A stretch of DNA of 45,859 nt. Origin: CAYNOZ01 sp964398955 (GTDB lineage Archaea > Methanobacteriota_B > Thermococci > Thermococcales > CAYNOZ01). A program made the position numbers and the translations under genes. The first letter of the stretch is position 1. Every line of letters starts with the position of its first letter. The stretch is from NCBI GenBank assembly GCA_964398955.1, contig CAYNOZ010000002.1, positions 1 through 45,859 of the forward strand, read 5' to 3'. Shown in pieces: positions 15,445 to 24,477 of this stretch. The notes beneath the pieces are model-generated. The model was not told the origin of the DNA. It ran no database searches and saw nothing but the letters and a program-made list of their open reading frames with translations.

Positions 15445-16221
15445 TTATTCTTTGTTTTGGTTTTTTTCTTCTTGTTTTTCTGGTTCTTTGGTTTTGGTTG
15501 TTATTTGTTCTGTTATGTTTTTTATTGCTTTGGTTGCTTTTGATCCTTCTTTGTATTGGATGAGAGGTTTTTGTAGTTCTGTGCTTTTTCTTACGTTTTT
15601 GTCGTGTGGTATTTTTCCTAGGTTGTTTGTTCCTAGTCTTCCTTGTATTTCTTTTTCGCTCATTTGGGTTTCTTCTCCGAATATTCTTGAGAAGAATCCT
15701 TTTTCTTTCCATTTGTTTAGTATGTATCCTTTTAGTTCTTTTTCAAGTACGTTTCCTACTCTTTGTGTGTTTTCGGCTGATGATACTGATGCTTCGTCTG
15801 GTGTTGTTACTATTATTAATTGGTCTGATATTTCTATTGGTGTTATTGAGTTTTTGCTTATTCCGGGTGGTGTATCCATTATGATGTAGTCATATTCTTT
15901 GTCTAAGTCATTTATTACGTTTTGAATTTTTTTTGTATCTATTTTTAGAAATTTCCTTAGTGAGCTTTCTGCTGGTAATATATCAACGTTTTTTGAGTAA
16001 TTTTTTTTAACGTTTTCTATTGTTTCTTTTCCTGATAGTAATTCCATTAAAGTTGGATTAGAGTTTTTCATACCTAGGTATTGGCCAAGATTGCCTGATG
16101 AAAGATCAGTATCAACAATACAAACCTTTTTATCTTTTTTTGCTAGAGCTATGCCTAAATTGGCGGAAATGAAGGTTTTACCAACTCCTCCTTTCCCAGA
16201 TACGACCGATATTTTTGTAAT
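15445..16221 (-). CDS. MinD/ParA-family ATPase with apparent ATT start
   Basis: The deviant Walker A motif VVSGKGGVGKTF is encoded at about 16183-16206, upstream of the first ATG in frame (16071). An ordinary call at that ATG would lose the ATP site. Reading back, the frame closes at TGA shortly before, with no ATG, GTG or TTG between. The only plausible start is ATT at 16221 (ITKISVVSGKGG, matching the usual MTKI of MinD), seven bases after a GGGGG-containing stretch. Other motifs are IVDTDLSSGNLG and YIIMDTPPG. From ATT the protein has 258 residues with a Lys/Glu-rich tail. MinD-like ATPases next to PilB/PilC genes probably position the pilus or act in assembly at the membrane. Confidence 0.82.
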   Translation of the reverse strand: MTKISVVSGKGGVGKTFISANLGIALAKKDKKVCIVDTDLSSGNLGQYLGMKNSNPTLMELLSGKETIENVKKNYSKNVDILPAESSLRKFLKIDTKKIQNVINDLDKEYDYIIMDTPPGISKNSITPIEISDQLIIVTTPDEASVSSAENTQRVGNVLEKELKGYILNKWKEKGFFSRIFGEETQMSEKEIQGRLGTNNLGKIPHDKNVRKSTELQKPLIQYKEGSKATKAIKNITEQITTKTKEPEKQEEKNQNKE

Positions 16222-16462
16222 GTTTAAACCCCCAAATGATTTTTTTAATCATGCTTATTTTATTTTGAATTTATTAATAGAACCAAGTTTTATTTCTAGT
16301 TTCTTTAATATGATCTTATAGTATAATTTAAAGTTAATTTTTAAATATTTAATGTATTATTATTAAGTTTTCTATTATTTTCTAAATTTTCAGTAATTTG
16401 ATTTTTTATTTTAGCCATTTCTCGGTTTGTTCTTTTTTGTTTTGGTTTTTTTGGTTTATTTT

Positions 16463-18304
16463 TTAGAATCCTAGGAATGTGAAGAAGGCCCATGCTATGG
16501 TTAGCATTATTAGGGAAAATTTTAATCCTGCGTATGGTGTTCCTCTTTTCATCATTCCGGCAAGTATTCCTGAAAAGAATCCTTGTATTAGTGATGCTCG
16601 GAAGAAGACTGTTTCGATTAGTGCTGGTTCTATTCCTCCTATTTGTCCTAATGCTTGTCCGCCTGATGCTGTTTGTGATTCTGACATGCGTGACATTAAG
16701 GGTACTAGTGAGTTTGCTATGTTGTATGCTGTTAGTAGGAAGATTCCGAATGTTAGGAAGACTATTATTGCATAGGTAGTTGTTACGTTATTTCTTTCTA
16801 TTTGTAGGTTTCTTTCTGTTTCCACGTCTCTTGCTAGGACTTCTAGTATTTCGCTTGTTTCTGATGCTACTTCTGATGTTTTTTTGATTAGTGACATTAC
16901 TCTGCTTATCATTCTTATTTCTATTCTATTTGCTGATCTTTGAAAGGCTTCTGTGACTGAGTTTCCCCATTCAATGTCTTTTCTTATGTTTTGTATTTCT
17001 TTTCCTAGTATTCCGTATTTTTCTGGTTTCATTATTGTTAGGGCTTTGAAAGGGGATAATCCTGACTTTAGTAGGTCGGAGAAGGAGTATAAGAAGTCAG
17101 GTGCTAAATTAATCATTTCTCCTTCTCTTCTGCTCTTTATTTCAAATAGGATTGATACAGGTGTTAAAGATACTATGGCAAAGGCTGTGATCAATGTTTC
17201 GATTCTTAAAGTTAAAAATTGGAATAATAGTAAAGTTATTATAGAAGCTATTGGTAATGATATCCAGAGTGAGTGTGGTGGGCTCATTATCAAGCTTTCT
17301 ACGCTGCCTAGTTTTTCCATTGATTCTGTCACATTTTCTTGGACTGCTTGTTGGAAGGATTTATTTTCTTCAGGAGTTGGTTCGTTCTCTCCAAATTCCG
17401 TTCTTGACTGCATATCTAAGATTACTATGAATATACCTGTTCCAAATGGTATTCCAACGTAAACTATTAGGTAAAGTATATTTGTTCTAAATGGCCCCAT
17501 CATTCCGAATAATATGAGCATTATTACTCCGAATATAGGTCCTAATCCTAGGCTGGTTACGTATACTTCTGAGAGTATTCCTAAAAATTCAAGATTTCTT
17601 TCTTGTTTTTCTTTTGCTTCATCGTAATATTCGTTTGATCTTCTACGCAGAAATTCGCTTTTATTAGTACCTGTCTCTATAACGGAGGCGAAAGATGTTA
17701 AAAAGTCTTCAAATTCTTCTGATGGTGTCGTTTCGGCTACATCTTCCATCGCGTCTGTTGGACTATACCCTAAAACCTTAGAATTTCTTGCTATTGCTCC
17801 AGCTTCTCTTGATATTTCTCCGTACTCAGTTTGTTCGCTGAGAGAATCGAAGATCTCTATAGGTTCGAATCCTCCTTTACTTAAAGCAAGCATATAAGCT
17901 GTTGCATGCGGTAACATGTCCTCAATTCCCTTTTCACGATTAGAAGCGCTGATTTGAGGGTAGAACATGAATACTAGATACATTGCAGAACCTAAAATAG
18001 TACCAATAATTATTGCAGCTATTATATACAGAAATTCAACCATGCCCTTACTTAGATAACCAATGCCCAAATTTATTGGCAATTTTACATAATCTAACAT
18101 AGCAGGTCCTACAAAAAAGTATAAAAGTAGGAATGATACTGGAACCATTACAAAGGCTAAAACTAATGAATAAAAAATTGCTTTAGCAGCGTATTTATGA
18201 GGGGATCGGGAAACTCTCATACTACGTAGATTTGTTTCAAGCTCAGAATATTCTCTATCCTGAATTTTTTTTCTTATAAACTCGATTGGATCCATTCTTA
18301 ACAC
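16463..18304 (-). CDS. type IV pilus inner-membrane platform protein, two T2SF/TadC domains
   Basis: This protein of 613 residues has duplicated T2SF domains, each with a cytoplasmic helical bundle and flanking membrane helices. The first half has membrane helices near 45-75, 90-120 and 240-300; the second near 345-385 and 505-540, with a final pair at the C-terminus. Such double-TadC proteins are the archaeal PilC/FlaJ platform that works with the PilB ATPase. The frame starts at GTG directly after the PilB stop (ATG three codons later is the alternative), so the two are translationally coupled. The coding strand is A/C-rich at its 3' end. Confidence 0.88.
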   Translation of the reverse strand: MLRMDPIEFIRKKIQDREYSELETNLRSMRVSRSPHKYAAKAIFYSLVLAFVMVPVSFLLLYFFVGPAMLDYVKLPINLGIGYLSKGMVEFLYIIAAIIIGTILGSAMYLVFMFYPQISASNREKGIEDMLPHATAYMLALSKGGFEPIEIFDSLSEQTEYGEISREAGAIARNSKVLGYSPTDAMEDVAETTPSEEFEDFLTSFASVIETGTNKSEFLRRRSNEYYDEAKEKQERNLEFLGILSEVYVTSLGLGPIFGVIMLILFGMMGPFRTNILYLIVYVGIPFGTGIFIVILDMQSRTEFGENEPTPEENKSFQQAVQENVTESMEKLGSVESLIMSPPHSLWISLPIASIITLLLFQFLTLRIETLITAFAIVSLTPVSILFEIKSRREGEMINLAPDFLYSFSDLLKSGLSPFKALTIMKPEKYGILGKEIQNIRKDIEWGNSVTEAFQRSANRIEIRMISRVMSLIKKTSEVASETSEILEVLARDVETERNLQIERNNVTTTYAIIVFLTFGIFLLTAYNIANSLVPLMSRMSESQTASGGQALGQIGGIEPALIETVFFRASLIQGFFSGILAGMMKRGTPYAGLKFSLIMLTIAWAFFTFLGF

Positions 18305-20026
18305 TTACTCATCTGAAACTTTCTCCAAAGCTTTTTCAGGATCAAAATAATATTGTCTGATTAAGGAAGCTACCTCTCCGTATGAAATGAGAGATTTTTC
18401 AGCCATTTTTCTTAGTAATTTGCTTCTTCTTTCCACTTCACGTTTCATTTCAGGCATACTCATTCCTTGGTCTTCTCTTATCTGCCTTAATATTTCAGAT
18501 TCTTCTCTTTTAGTGAATGAATCATCCGCTCTATCCCATTTGTAGGTTTCAATTATCTTCAATCCTTTTGATTCAGATTCTAATCCTAGAAATTCTACGG
18601 TTTGATAGTTTCTTCTAACTTTTTTATCTTCTCTATTGGTAAGTAATTGAAGACATAACATATCTAGTTCCGCTAACATTGGTTTTGGCAGGTTTATAGG
18701 TTCTCCAACTAGTCTATTTACGGCATCTTGTATAGATCCAGAGTGCATAGTAGAGAATCCTGTGTGCCCTGTACTTATAGCCTGGAACATAGCTAATGCT
18801 TCTTTACCTCTTACTTCTCCAACTAGTATTGCTTCCGGCCTTTGTCTTAATGCCTTCCTCACTAATTCATGCATATCCAATTTTTCCCCTTCTCCAGTTT
18901 CTCTAGTTAAATTTGGTAGCCAATTATCTTGATAAAGAGATAATTCACGAGTATCTTCTATAGACACAATCTTAGCATCCGGAGGAATAAAAAAGCCAAA
19001 AGCATTTAGGGTTGAAGTTTTACCTGATGCAGTACCCCCCACCACCATTATTGATCTTCCATTTTCAACAGCAATCCAAATATTTGCTAACATTTCCGGA
19101 GCAAAGGTTCCGTATTTTATTAGATCAACTGGTGTGAAACTTCCTCCACCAAACTTTCTAATTGTGAATGAACTACCTCTTGTAGTAACCTCTGATCCTA
19201 AAGCCGCTTGGAGTCTGGATCTATCAGGTAAAGTTGCTTCTACTACAGGATCAGCATAAGAAACGTGAGATCCGCTTTTTTCAGCTAACTTTCTAACGAA
19301 AGAATTTAATACCTCTTCTCCGATCTCCAAATTGGTTTTAAGGTTGTAGAAGTCTCTATGGAAAAGATATATCGGTATGTTCACTCCATCACATGAAATA
19401 TCTTCTATTGCTTCATCACGCATTAACCCATCTATTGGTCCATATTCTAAATTATCTCTAACCAGATGATATAATATCCTATGTATCTTTCTAGGGCTAC
19501 TTATGCCTCGATCATCTAAAATTTCTTTAAATCTTTTTCCAAGGAGTTTTTCCTTGTTTTCTTTAATTTTTGTATATGGGAGCCTGTTTTTTAATTCTTC
19601 CCAAATAATTTCCATTTCTCTTTCCTCTTCCTCCGGCAGTTCTGGTTCCAGTAACTTGTATCTATATTCTCCTGTGTCTGTTTCTTTAACTATCTTCACT
19701 TTAGTGTAGGGTTTTTCAACCCAATAATCTTCTACTACTTTTTCTCCTTCTTTTACTTCTTCATCTATAAGTGACCCATATTTTAGAAAATCATATGGAC
19801 CCATTCCACCTTTCTCATTTAATGGTTTTTCTCCCACAAATTCTTCAAGTTTAGACTGAATCTCCCCGATTTTCTCATCAGATTCCATCAATTCAGAAAT
19901 ATCTGGCTTAAATTCTTTCCAATCAGTAGTAAGTTCCCTTAACCCATCTAATCCATCATCTGACTCTTTTAATGACTCCAACATAGATCCAATCTCTTCA
20001 TCATCTACATTTTCTTTGTCGTTCAT
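18305..20026 (-). CDS. type II/IV secretion ATPase, PilB/GspE/VirB11 family
   Basis: This cytoplasmic motor ATPase powers pilus assembly. The 573 residues include an acidic N-terminal extension (1-150) and an N-domain ending before DRSRLQAALGSEVTTRGSSF (about 268-287). Walker A is GGTASGKT (330-337), the Asp box is SIEDTRELSL (355-364), Walker B is ILVGEVRG (400-407), and the His box is STGHTGFSTMHS. All catalytic residues are intact. It stands directly upstream of PilC and downstream of the KaiC-like gene, on the same strand. Archaellin genes and FlaI companions such as FlaG/F/H are absent, so a pilus rather than an archaellum is indicated. Confidence 0.93.
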   Translation of the reverse strand: MNDKENVDDEEIGSMLESLKESDDGLDGLRELTTDWKEFKPDISELMESDEKIGEIQSKLEEFVGEKPLNEKGGMGPYDFLKYGSLIDEEVKEGEKVVEDYWVEKPYTKVKIVKETDTGEYRYKLLEPELPEEEEREMEIIWEELKNRLPYTKIKENKEKLLGKRFKEILDDRGISSPRKIHRILYHLVRDNLEYGPIDGLMRDEAIEDISCDGVNIPIYLFHRDFYNLKTNLEIGEEVLNSFVRKLAEKSGSHVSYADPVVEATLPDRSRLQAALGSEVTTRGSSFTIRKFGGGSFTPVDLIKYGTFAPEMLANIWIAVENGRSIMVVGGTASGKTSTLNAFGFFIPPDAKIVSIEDTRELSLYQDNWLPNLTRETGEGEKLDMHELVRKALRQRPEAILVGEVRGKEALAMFQAISTGHTGFSTMHSGSIQDAVNRLVGEPINLPKPMLAELDMLCLQLLTNREDKKVRRNYQTVEFLGLESESKGLKIIETYKWDRADDSFTKREESEILRQIREDQGMSMPEMKREVERRSKLLRKMAEKSLISYGEVASLIRQYYFDPEKALEKVSDE

Positions 20027-20157
20027 TATGGATTATCCCCAAAACTAACCTTAAAAACATTACCTTTTTCCGAACAACTAACTAATACTAAACACACATG
20101 TTAAAAAATGTTTTTATCTTTAAAACAAATTAAAAATAAATTTTATAAACTATTAGT

Positions 20158-20997
20158 TTAGGTATCTAACAAAAAGGTTCTCTTAGCCTCTAACCCTGAA
20201 TTAGTAACATCAAACTCAAATGTCGAATTAAGCAAGTCACTAGAAGTCACTCCAGAAAATTTATCACAATTCATCTTCCTAGTCCTACTCCCACCACTCG
20301 TAGTAGATCTAAACTTAAAAACCCCATCAGATAACGAAAGAATAGAATTCTCAACATTCTCAGGGAAAATACCATCAGACAAACGAGTAAAAATCAACGA
20401 CCTCCAATCCTCCCTATTCTTAGACCTAATAGTTCTCAAAGAAGTAAGCAAATCCCTCTCCTCACCACTTGGAAAAGCCCTAATCAAATCATCTAAAGAC
20501 TCAATAAAAATCAAACTATTCCTACCATTATTATCAATATAATCAATAACAGACCTAACAATCTCAATAGCTTCCTCCTCCTCACCATCCTCCAAAGCCT
20601 CATCAGGAGATTCCAAAGAAGACAAAGTAGAAGAATAATAATCAGACATTAAATCCTCAAACTCTACAACTTCCCTAAAAGACTCTACCAAATCATCAGA
20701 ATACGCAACTGAAACATCTCTAATAATATCATTCTTAGTTTTTGAAAGAAGAACATAAAGAATATTATCAGGCAAAAAAACATCCTCACCATCTGACACA
20801 TTAAGAATACCCTCCTTCCTAGCCGCATTCATAAAAGCAGACGTATGAATAAAAGCCTCACGACCAGAACCAGTCCTACCAAAAAGAACTACAAGAGACC
20901 CTGAAGGAAGCCCACCAGAAACAGCTAAATCAATAGATCCAACTCCAGTAGGTATCCTCGCCTCACCATTCTCAAAAGCATCTTCTCTTCTAGACAT
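20158..20997 (-). CDS. KaiC/RecA-like ATPase-fold protein with degenerate Walker A
   Basis: IPTGVGSIDLAVSGGLPSGSLVVLFGRTGSGRE has the shape of KaiC/FlaH N-termini (TGI..LD..L.GG.P.G), but the P-loop reads GRTGSGRE where GxxGxGKT is expected, so the ATP-binding Lys and Thr are both gone. A Walker-B-like strand NSLIFIESLDDLI lies near residue 160. Small RecA-like proteins of this kind are found next to pilB in haloarchaea and may be regulators or scaffolds of the motor, as FlaH is for archaella. The start used is the ATG at 20997, eight bases after AAGGATG; the frame extends three codons further. The whole gene is T/G-rich on its coding strand. Confidence 0.75.
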   Translation of the reverse strand: MSRREDAFENGEARIPTGVGSIDLAVSGGLPSGSLVVLFGRTGSGREAFIHTSAFMNAARKEGILNVSDGEDVFLPDNILYVLLSKTKNDIIRDVSVAYSDDLVESFREVVEFEDLMSDYYSSTLSSLESPDEALEDGEEEEAIEIVRSVIDYIDNNGRNSLIFIESLDDLIRAFPSGEERDLLTSLRTIRSKNREDWRSLIFTRLSDGIFPENVENSILSLSDGVFKFRSTTSGGSRTRKMNCDKFSGVTSSDLLNSTFEFDVTNSGLEAKRTFLLDT

Positions 20998-21761
20998 ATT
21001 TTTCATCCTTACAACTACAAAAAATAAACAAACTCAATCCAAACAATCTCAACTTACTCACAAATAACCTAGAAACCCAAATAAAGATCCATTCAACGAT
21101 CAAGAAAATCTAAATTAATTTTAAGTATTCCCTTCTTATTAAAAGAATTAATATTAATAAAGTTTACGAAAATTATTACAAATCCACAACACAACTAATA
21201 ACTTACTAGCTAAATTCCATAAAATCATTGTCTACTTGATCAGAAAATCCACCACACATCAAAAATTTAATTATCAATTTTGATTCATGGAGAAAGGAGT
21301 TAGATTTTAGTTGTGGAGCTCTTGATATTAATTTTCAAGACTTTATGTATTAGTTAATTTTGTGAGAGTTTTACTTTCATGCTAAAAGGTGATAGTAATT
21401 TACTTAATTTGTTTTTTTCATTAGATATTTCATATGTACATTAAGGAAAATTCTCTTTTTTTGATAAAAAAATGTAATCTTTATTCTTTTATATAAGTAA
21501 TAAATAAATCGGAACATTTATAAGTTTTGTAATCATTATTTTGTTTAGTGATCAAGGATTTAGATGATTCCTAACTTACTATCGTATGTGCACGTAAGGT
21601 TTTTAATTTATTAGGCATAATGTAGGATTTTAAGTTGTATTAATTAATTTGGTTACTGTTTAAATGATTTTGAAGCAGTTTAAGCTTTTTAATATTAGTT
21701 TGATTGAATTCCTTATTACTTAAATATCTGAGTTACTAATTAAATCCTCTGGAGGATTAAT
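20998..21761. other. 764-base gene-free spacer
   Basis: It is AT-rich with no coding frame. The left third is A/C-rich on the plus strand and the right part T/G-rich, switching at about 21240. The right end carries CTTAAATA (21719-21726) and GGAGGA (21751-21756) for the receiver gene. The promoter of the KaiC-like gene must lie near 21010-21060. Confidence 0.4.
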
Positions 21762-22418
21762 ATGCAAGAAGTTATGATAATTGACGATGAGGAAGATCTA
21801 AGAGAGTTAATTGAAACGATGTTAGTGAAAGAAGGCTATGATGTTCTGAAGGCTGAAAATGGTGAAAAAGCACTTGATATTCTCGAAGATAAGACTCCTA
21901 ACTTGATATTGCTTGATATTCATATGCCAGGACTTGATGGATGGGAAACACTTGAAGAGATGGAAAGGAGAGGTATTACCGAAGATTCCCCAGTAATAAT
22001 GTTTACAGTAGAAGAATTGACGTTCGTGAAAATGCTAAGAAAAGATATAGAAGGATTAGTTGGATACATAGAAAAACCATTTGAAAGAAAAAAACTACTT
22101 AAAATTATAAAAGAATACATAGAAAAAACAGAACAAATAAGAGACCTAAGAAAAAAAATAGAAAAAAACCCAGAAGGCGGAGACTACATGGCAGAGGCCT
22201 ATGAAGCATGGTCAAGATCTCAAATGATACATGAAAGATTCTTAGAAAAACTAAAGGAACTTGAAGATAAATATAACGACAAAGAAAAACTAGCAAGAAT
22301 CAAAAACATGAAAAAAGGAGAAAAAAATACTATAGAAAACTTAGAACATAAAAAAGAAGAACTAATCCAGACAACCAACTTAAAACTTGATGAAAAATTC
22401 GATAAACCAAAAATCTGA
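21762..22418 (+). CDS. CheY-like response regulator with coiled-coil tail
   Basis: Residues 1-120 form a receiver domain: the acidic pocket MIIDDEEDL, phospho-acceptor Asp in LILLDIHMPGLDGW (about residue 50), Thr in VIMFTVEE, and the Lys of GYIEKPFERKKL. Residues 125-218 are a highly charged helical, probably coiled-coil, region with no recognisable output domain. It therefore signals by protein contact rather than DNA binding. GGAGGA precedes the ATG by six bases. The next gene encodes an isolated histidine-kinase dimerization domain, a likely phospho-partner. Confidence 0.9.
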   Translation: MQEVMIIDDEEDLRELIETMLVKEGYDVLKAENGEKALDILEDKTPNLILLDIHMPGLDGWETLEEMERRGITEDSPVIMFTVEELTFVKMLRKDIEGLVGYIEKPFERKKLLKIIKEYIEKTEQIRDLRKKIEKNPEGGDYMAEAYEAWSRSQMIHERFLEKLKELEDKYNDKEKLARIKNMKKGEKNTIENLEHKKEELIQTTNLKLDEKFDKPKI

Positions 22419-22503
22419 AACTTAAATCTAAAGAACAAAATTAGAATCAAAAAAGCTAGAATAGCTCATAAGGTTAAAAAATAAATGATGGAGGACTTAA
22501 CAT

Positions 22504-22725
22504 ATGAGTGAAGAAAACAATGATGAAGATTATGAGAAAATGATCAGACACGACTTGAAAAACAAAATGCAAATAACAAGAGGATATTTAGAACTTATGG
22601 AGGATTATGAACTACCAGAAGGATCAAAAGATTTATTAAAAAAAGCTATGAACTCAACAAAAGAAAGTCAAGAACTCCTAGACAAATGGAAACTTAAACA
22701 AGACCAAAAAGAAGGAAAAAGTTAA
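22504..22725 (+). CDS. stand-alone HisKA-like dimerization/phospho-acceptor domain
   Basis: This 73-residue protein has the H-box MIRHDLKNKMQITRGYLELM, closely resembling the phospho-accepting helix of haloarchaeal sensor kinases (HDLRN...GYLELL). A second helix (SKDLLKKAMNSTKESQELLDKW) completes a two-helix DHp hairpin. There is no catalytic HATPase domain in the protein or anywhere near. It follows the receiver gene by 85 bases on the same strand with GGAGGA before its ATG. It may act as a histidine phosphotransfer protein in the manner of Spo0B, or as a docking decoy. That role is inference; the H-box match is what is seen. Confidence 0.72.
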   Translation: MSEENNDEDYEKMIRHDLKNKMQITRGYLELMEDYELPEGSKDLLKKAMNSTKESQELLDKWKLKQDQKEGKS

Positions 22726-22986
22726 AGATATAATCAAAATTATGGAATCTATCTTAACGCTTATTTATTTTTAAATTTTCTCCAGCCGAAAGCCACAATT
22801 AAGATTACTACAAGAGGAAACTCGAACAATTTCATTCTTATTAGAAAACCTGAGATCGTTAAGATTTCATTGAAAAAAATGGAACCAAAAATGTTGGTAA
22901 AGATTCCGTAATTAGTGATGAATGGAAAAAGTTTGAAAAATCTTTAATACTTATATTCCTTAATTATTGTGAGTGTGTGAGATAAG

Positions 22987-23403
22987 ATGTCTGAAAGGTC
23001 AGTTTATAAGACTCAAGTTTCAGAACTTTTATTCGGTTCAGGACTAGTTAAAGAGCAGGAATTCAAAGAAAAAGCTGATATAAATTTTATGAAGGCTCTT
23101 GAAGAATTGGAAGAGGAAAATGAAGCAATTGAAATAGAAGTTAATGAAACAAAATATTTAACTAAGATCATAAATCCAGTTCTGAAAAATAATCTTAATT
23201 CTGATGAAAAACTTTCAAATTTACTAGAAGAAAAGGCTAAATACTTTCTTATTGAAAATAGGGAAGATAAAAAAGTAATTTTAATTTTTGATAAGGATTA
23301 CAATCTAATTCCAATTAAAACTGAGGAGAACATAATAAATAATTTCTTGGAACACTCAGAAAAAAAGGAAAAAATATGTAATCAAAATCTAGAAGAACTA
23401 TGA
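22987..23403 (+). CDS. hypothetical protein, 138 residues
   Basis: I do not recognise the family. It is soluble, Glu/Lys-rich and predicted mixed alpha/beta: long N-terminal helices (about 1-50) are followed by strands such as KVILIFDKDYNLIPI near the C-terminus. No metal or nucleotide motif is visible. The start is an ATG with a weak GAGATAAG upstream. Between it and the phospho-acceptor gene lie 260 bases without a convincing gene. It belongs to the small signalling and regulatory block but has no evident role. Confidence 0.6.
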   Translation: MSERSVYKTQVSELLFGSGLVKEQEFKEKADINFMKALEELEEENEAIEIEVNETKYLTKIINPVLKNNLNSDEKLSNLLEEKAKYFLIENREDKKVILIFDKDYNLIPIKTEENIINNFLEHSEKKEKICNQNLEEL

Positions 23404-23501
23404 ATTCTTCAATACCATCAATTAAGAATTAAAGAGTTAAGATATCAAAAAGAAAGTAAGTTAAATTTAGATTAATATTAAATTTTAGGTAGTGAATAAA
23501 G

Positions 23502-24167
23502 ATGATTGATATAATATTTACCTTATTACCGATCATATTTTTGATTGCAGTAATAATTAACAAAATAATGGCTAAGAAGAGATCAGAAAGTGGGATATCG
23601 AATGAACAGAGGGGAAAACCAAGTGACTACAGTTCAAATGATGATGAAAGTACACAAACAATTTTCGATCAAATAAACAATTTCAAAAATGAGGCGTACG
23701 ATAACGTTAAATCACAAAAAAACGTAAATAGGAATAGTAATACTCCAATAGAATCAGAAAACACTAAAAATTTTAATTCATCCACACTTCAAGGATTTAA
23801 ACTATTTTTACTGCATTTGATTTGGTACAAATCGAATGGAAAAAAAGAAATAACCACCTCAGAGATATTCTCTGTCAAATACTTTGAAGGTATGAATTAC
23901 CAACCTCTGTACTCACAACTAAAAACATTAGCAAAATTAGGATATTTAAGCACTAACGGTAAGATACCGAACATAAAAATTAAAATCACTGAAAAGGGTA
24001 ATGAAGAAATAACAAGCTATTTTACAGAAGAAGAACTAGAAGAAAAGAATAGACAAAACCTAATGGTAAATTCTATTGAAAATATACTAACATACAATCA
24101 GGTAGATAGCAAAACAAAAGAACTCTACTCTAAACTATTAAATGATTTAAAGAATCCTAAAAAGTAA
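23502..24167 (+). CDS. membrane-anchored winged-helix protein
   Basis: Residues 3-22 (DIIFTLLPIIFLIAVIINKI) form a single N-terminal membrane helix. A polar, low-complexity linker (25-85) follows, and then a winged-helix-like domain (about 88-185) with FKLFLLHLIWYKSNGKKEITTSEIF, a recognition-helix-like stretch YQPLYSQLKTLAKLGYLS, and the wing IKIKITEKGNEEI. The arrangement suggests a transcription factor or sensor tethered to the membrane. No ligand-binding part is outside the cell, since the N-tail is only two residues. The next gene is another regulator with membrane segments, which strengthens the idea of membrane-linked regulation here. Confidence 0.6.
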   Translation: MIDIIFTLLPIIFLIAVIINKIMAKKRSESGISNEQRGKPSDYSSNDDESTQTIFDQINNFKNEAYDNVKSQKNVNRNSNTPIESENTKNFNSSTLQGFKLFLLHLIWYKSNGKKEITTSEIFSVKYFEGMNYQPLYSQLKTLAKLGYLSTNGKIPNIKIKITEKGNEEITSYFTEEELEEKNRQNLMVNSIENILTYNQVDSKTKELYSKLLNDLKNPKK

Positions 24168-24409
24168 TATTTGCTGATTAAAAGCATAGAATAAGGTATA
24201 TAATAAATTTATACTGTTAAGAGGTTACTATACCTTTTAATATGTTACTAAAAATTAACATAAACTAAGAATAGATGTTTTCATGTTATTTTTATTTAAT
24301 TATATGGGTATTTTAAGATTAGTTATGATTTTCTTAGATTTAATTCTTTTTTAGACAGATAAATACTCTTTTATTGATTAGAGGTGCTTTCAGAGTTATT
24401 AGATAATGT

Positions 24410-24427
24410 GTTAGGTTTTTACCTAAC
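24410..24427. promoter_or_regulatory. perfect inverted-repeat operator upstream of the ArsR-like gene
   Basis: GTTAGGT-TTTT-ACCTAAC, 7-base arms with a 4-base loop, lies about 20 bases upstream of a TATA-like CTTATATAC at 24448-24456. The TATA box is about 25 bases before the ATG, so the mRNA is probably leaderless. Placement upstream of TATA fits binding by the regulator itself, possibly as activator. Confidence 0.6.
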
Positions 24428-24477
24428 AAAAGCGAAAAACTAATACACTTATATACCTAATCTATCATGATGGAAAT

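Noticed and set aside
15422..15712. 96-codon Arg/Lys-rich ORF inside the MinD-like gene
   Set aside because: It is a shadow in another frame of a gene with clear motifs.
22761..22835. 24-codon minus-strand frame encoding a hydrophobic peptide; the frame is open further upstream without a start codon
   Set aside because: No ribosome site and no canonical start for the longer version; possibly a decayed membrane peptide, but unsupported.
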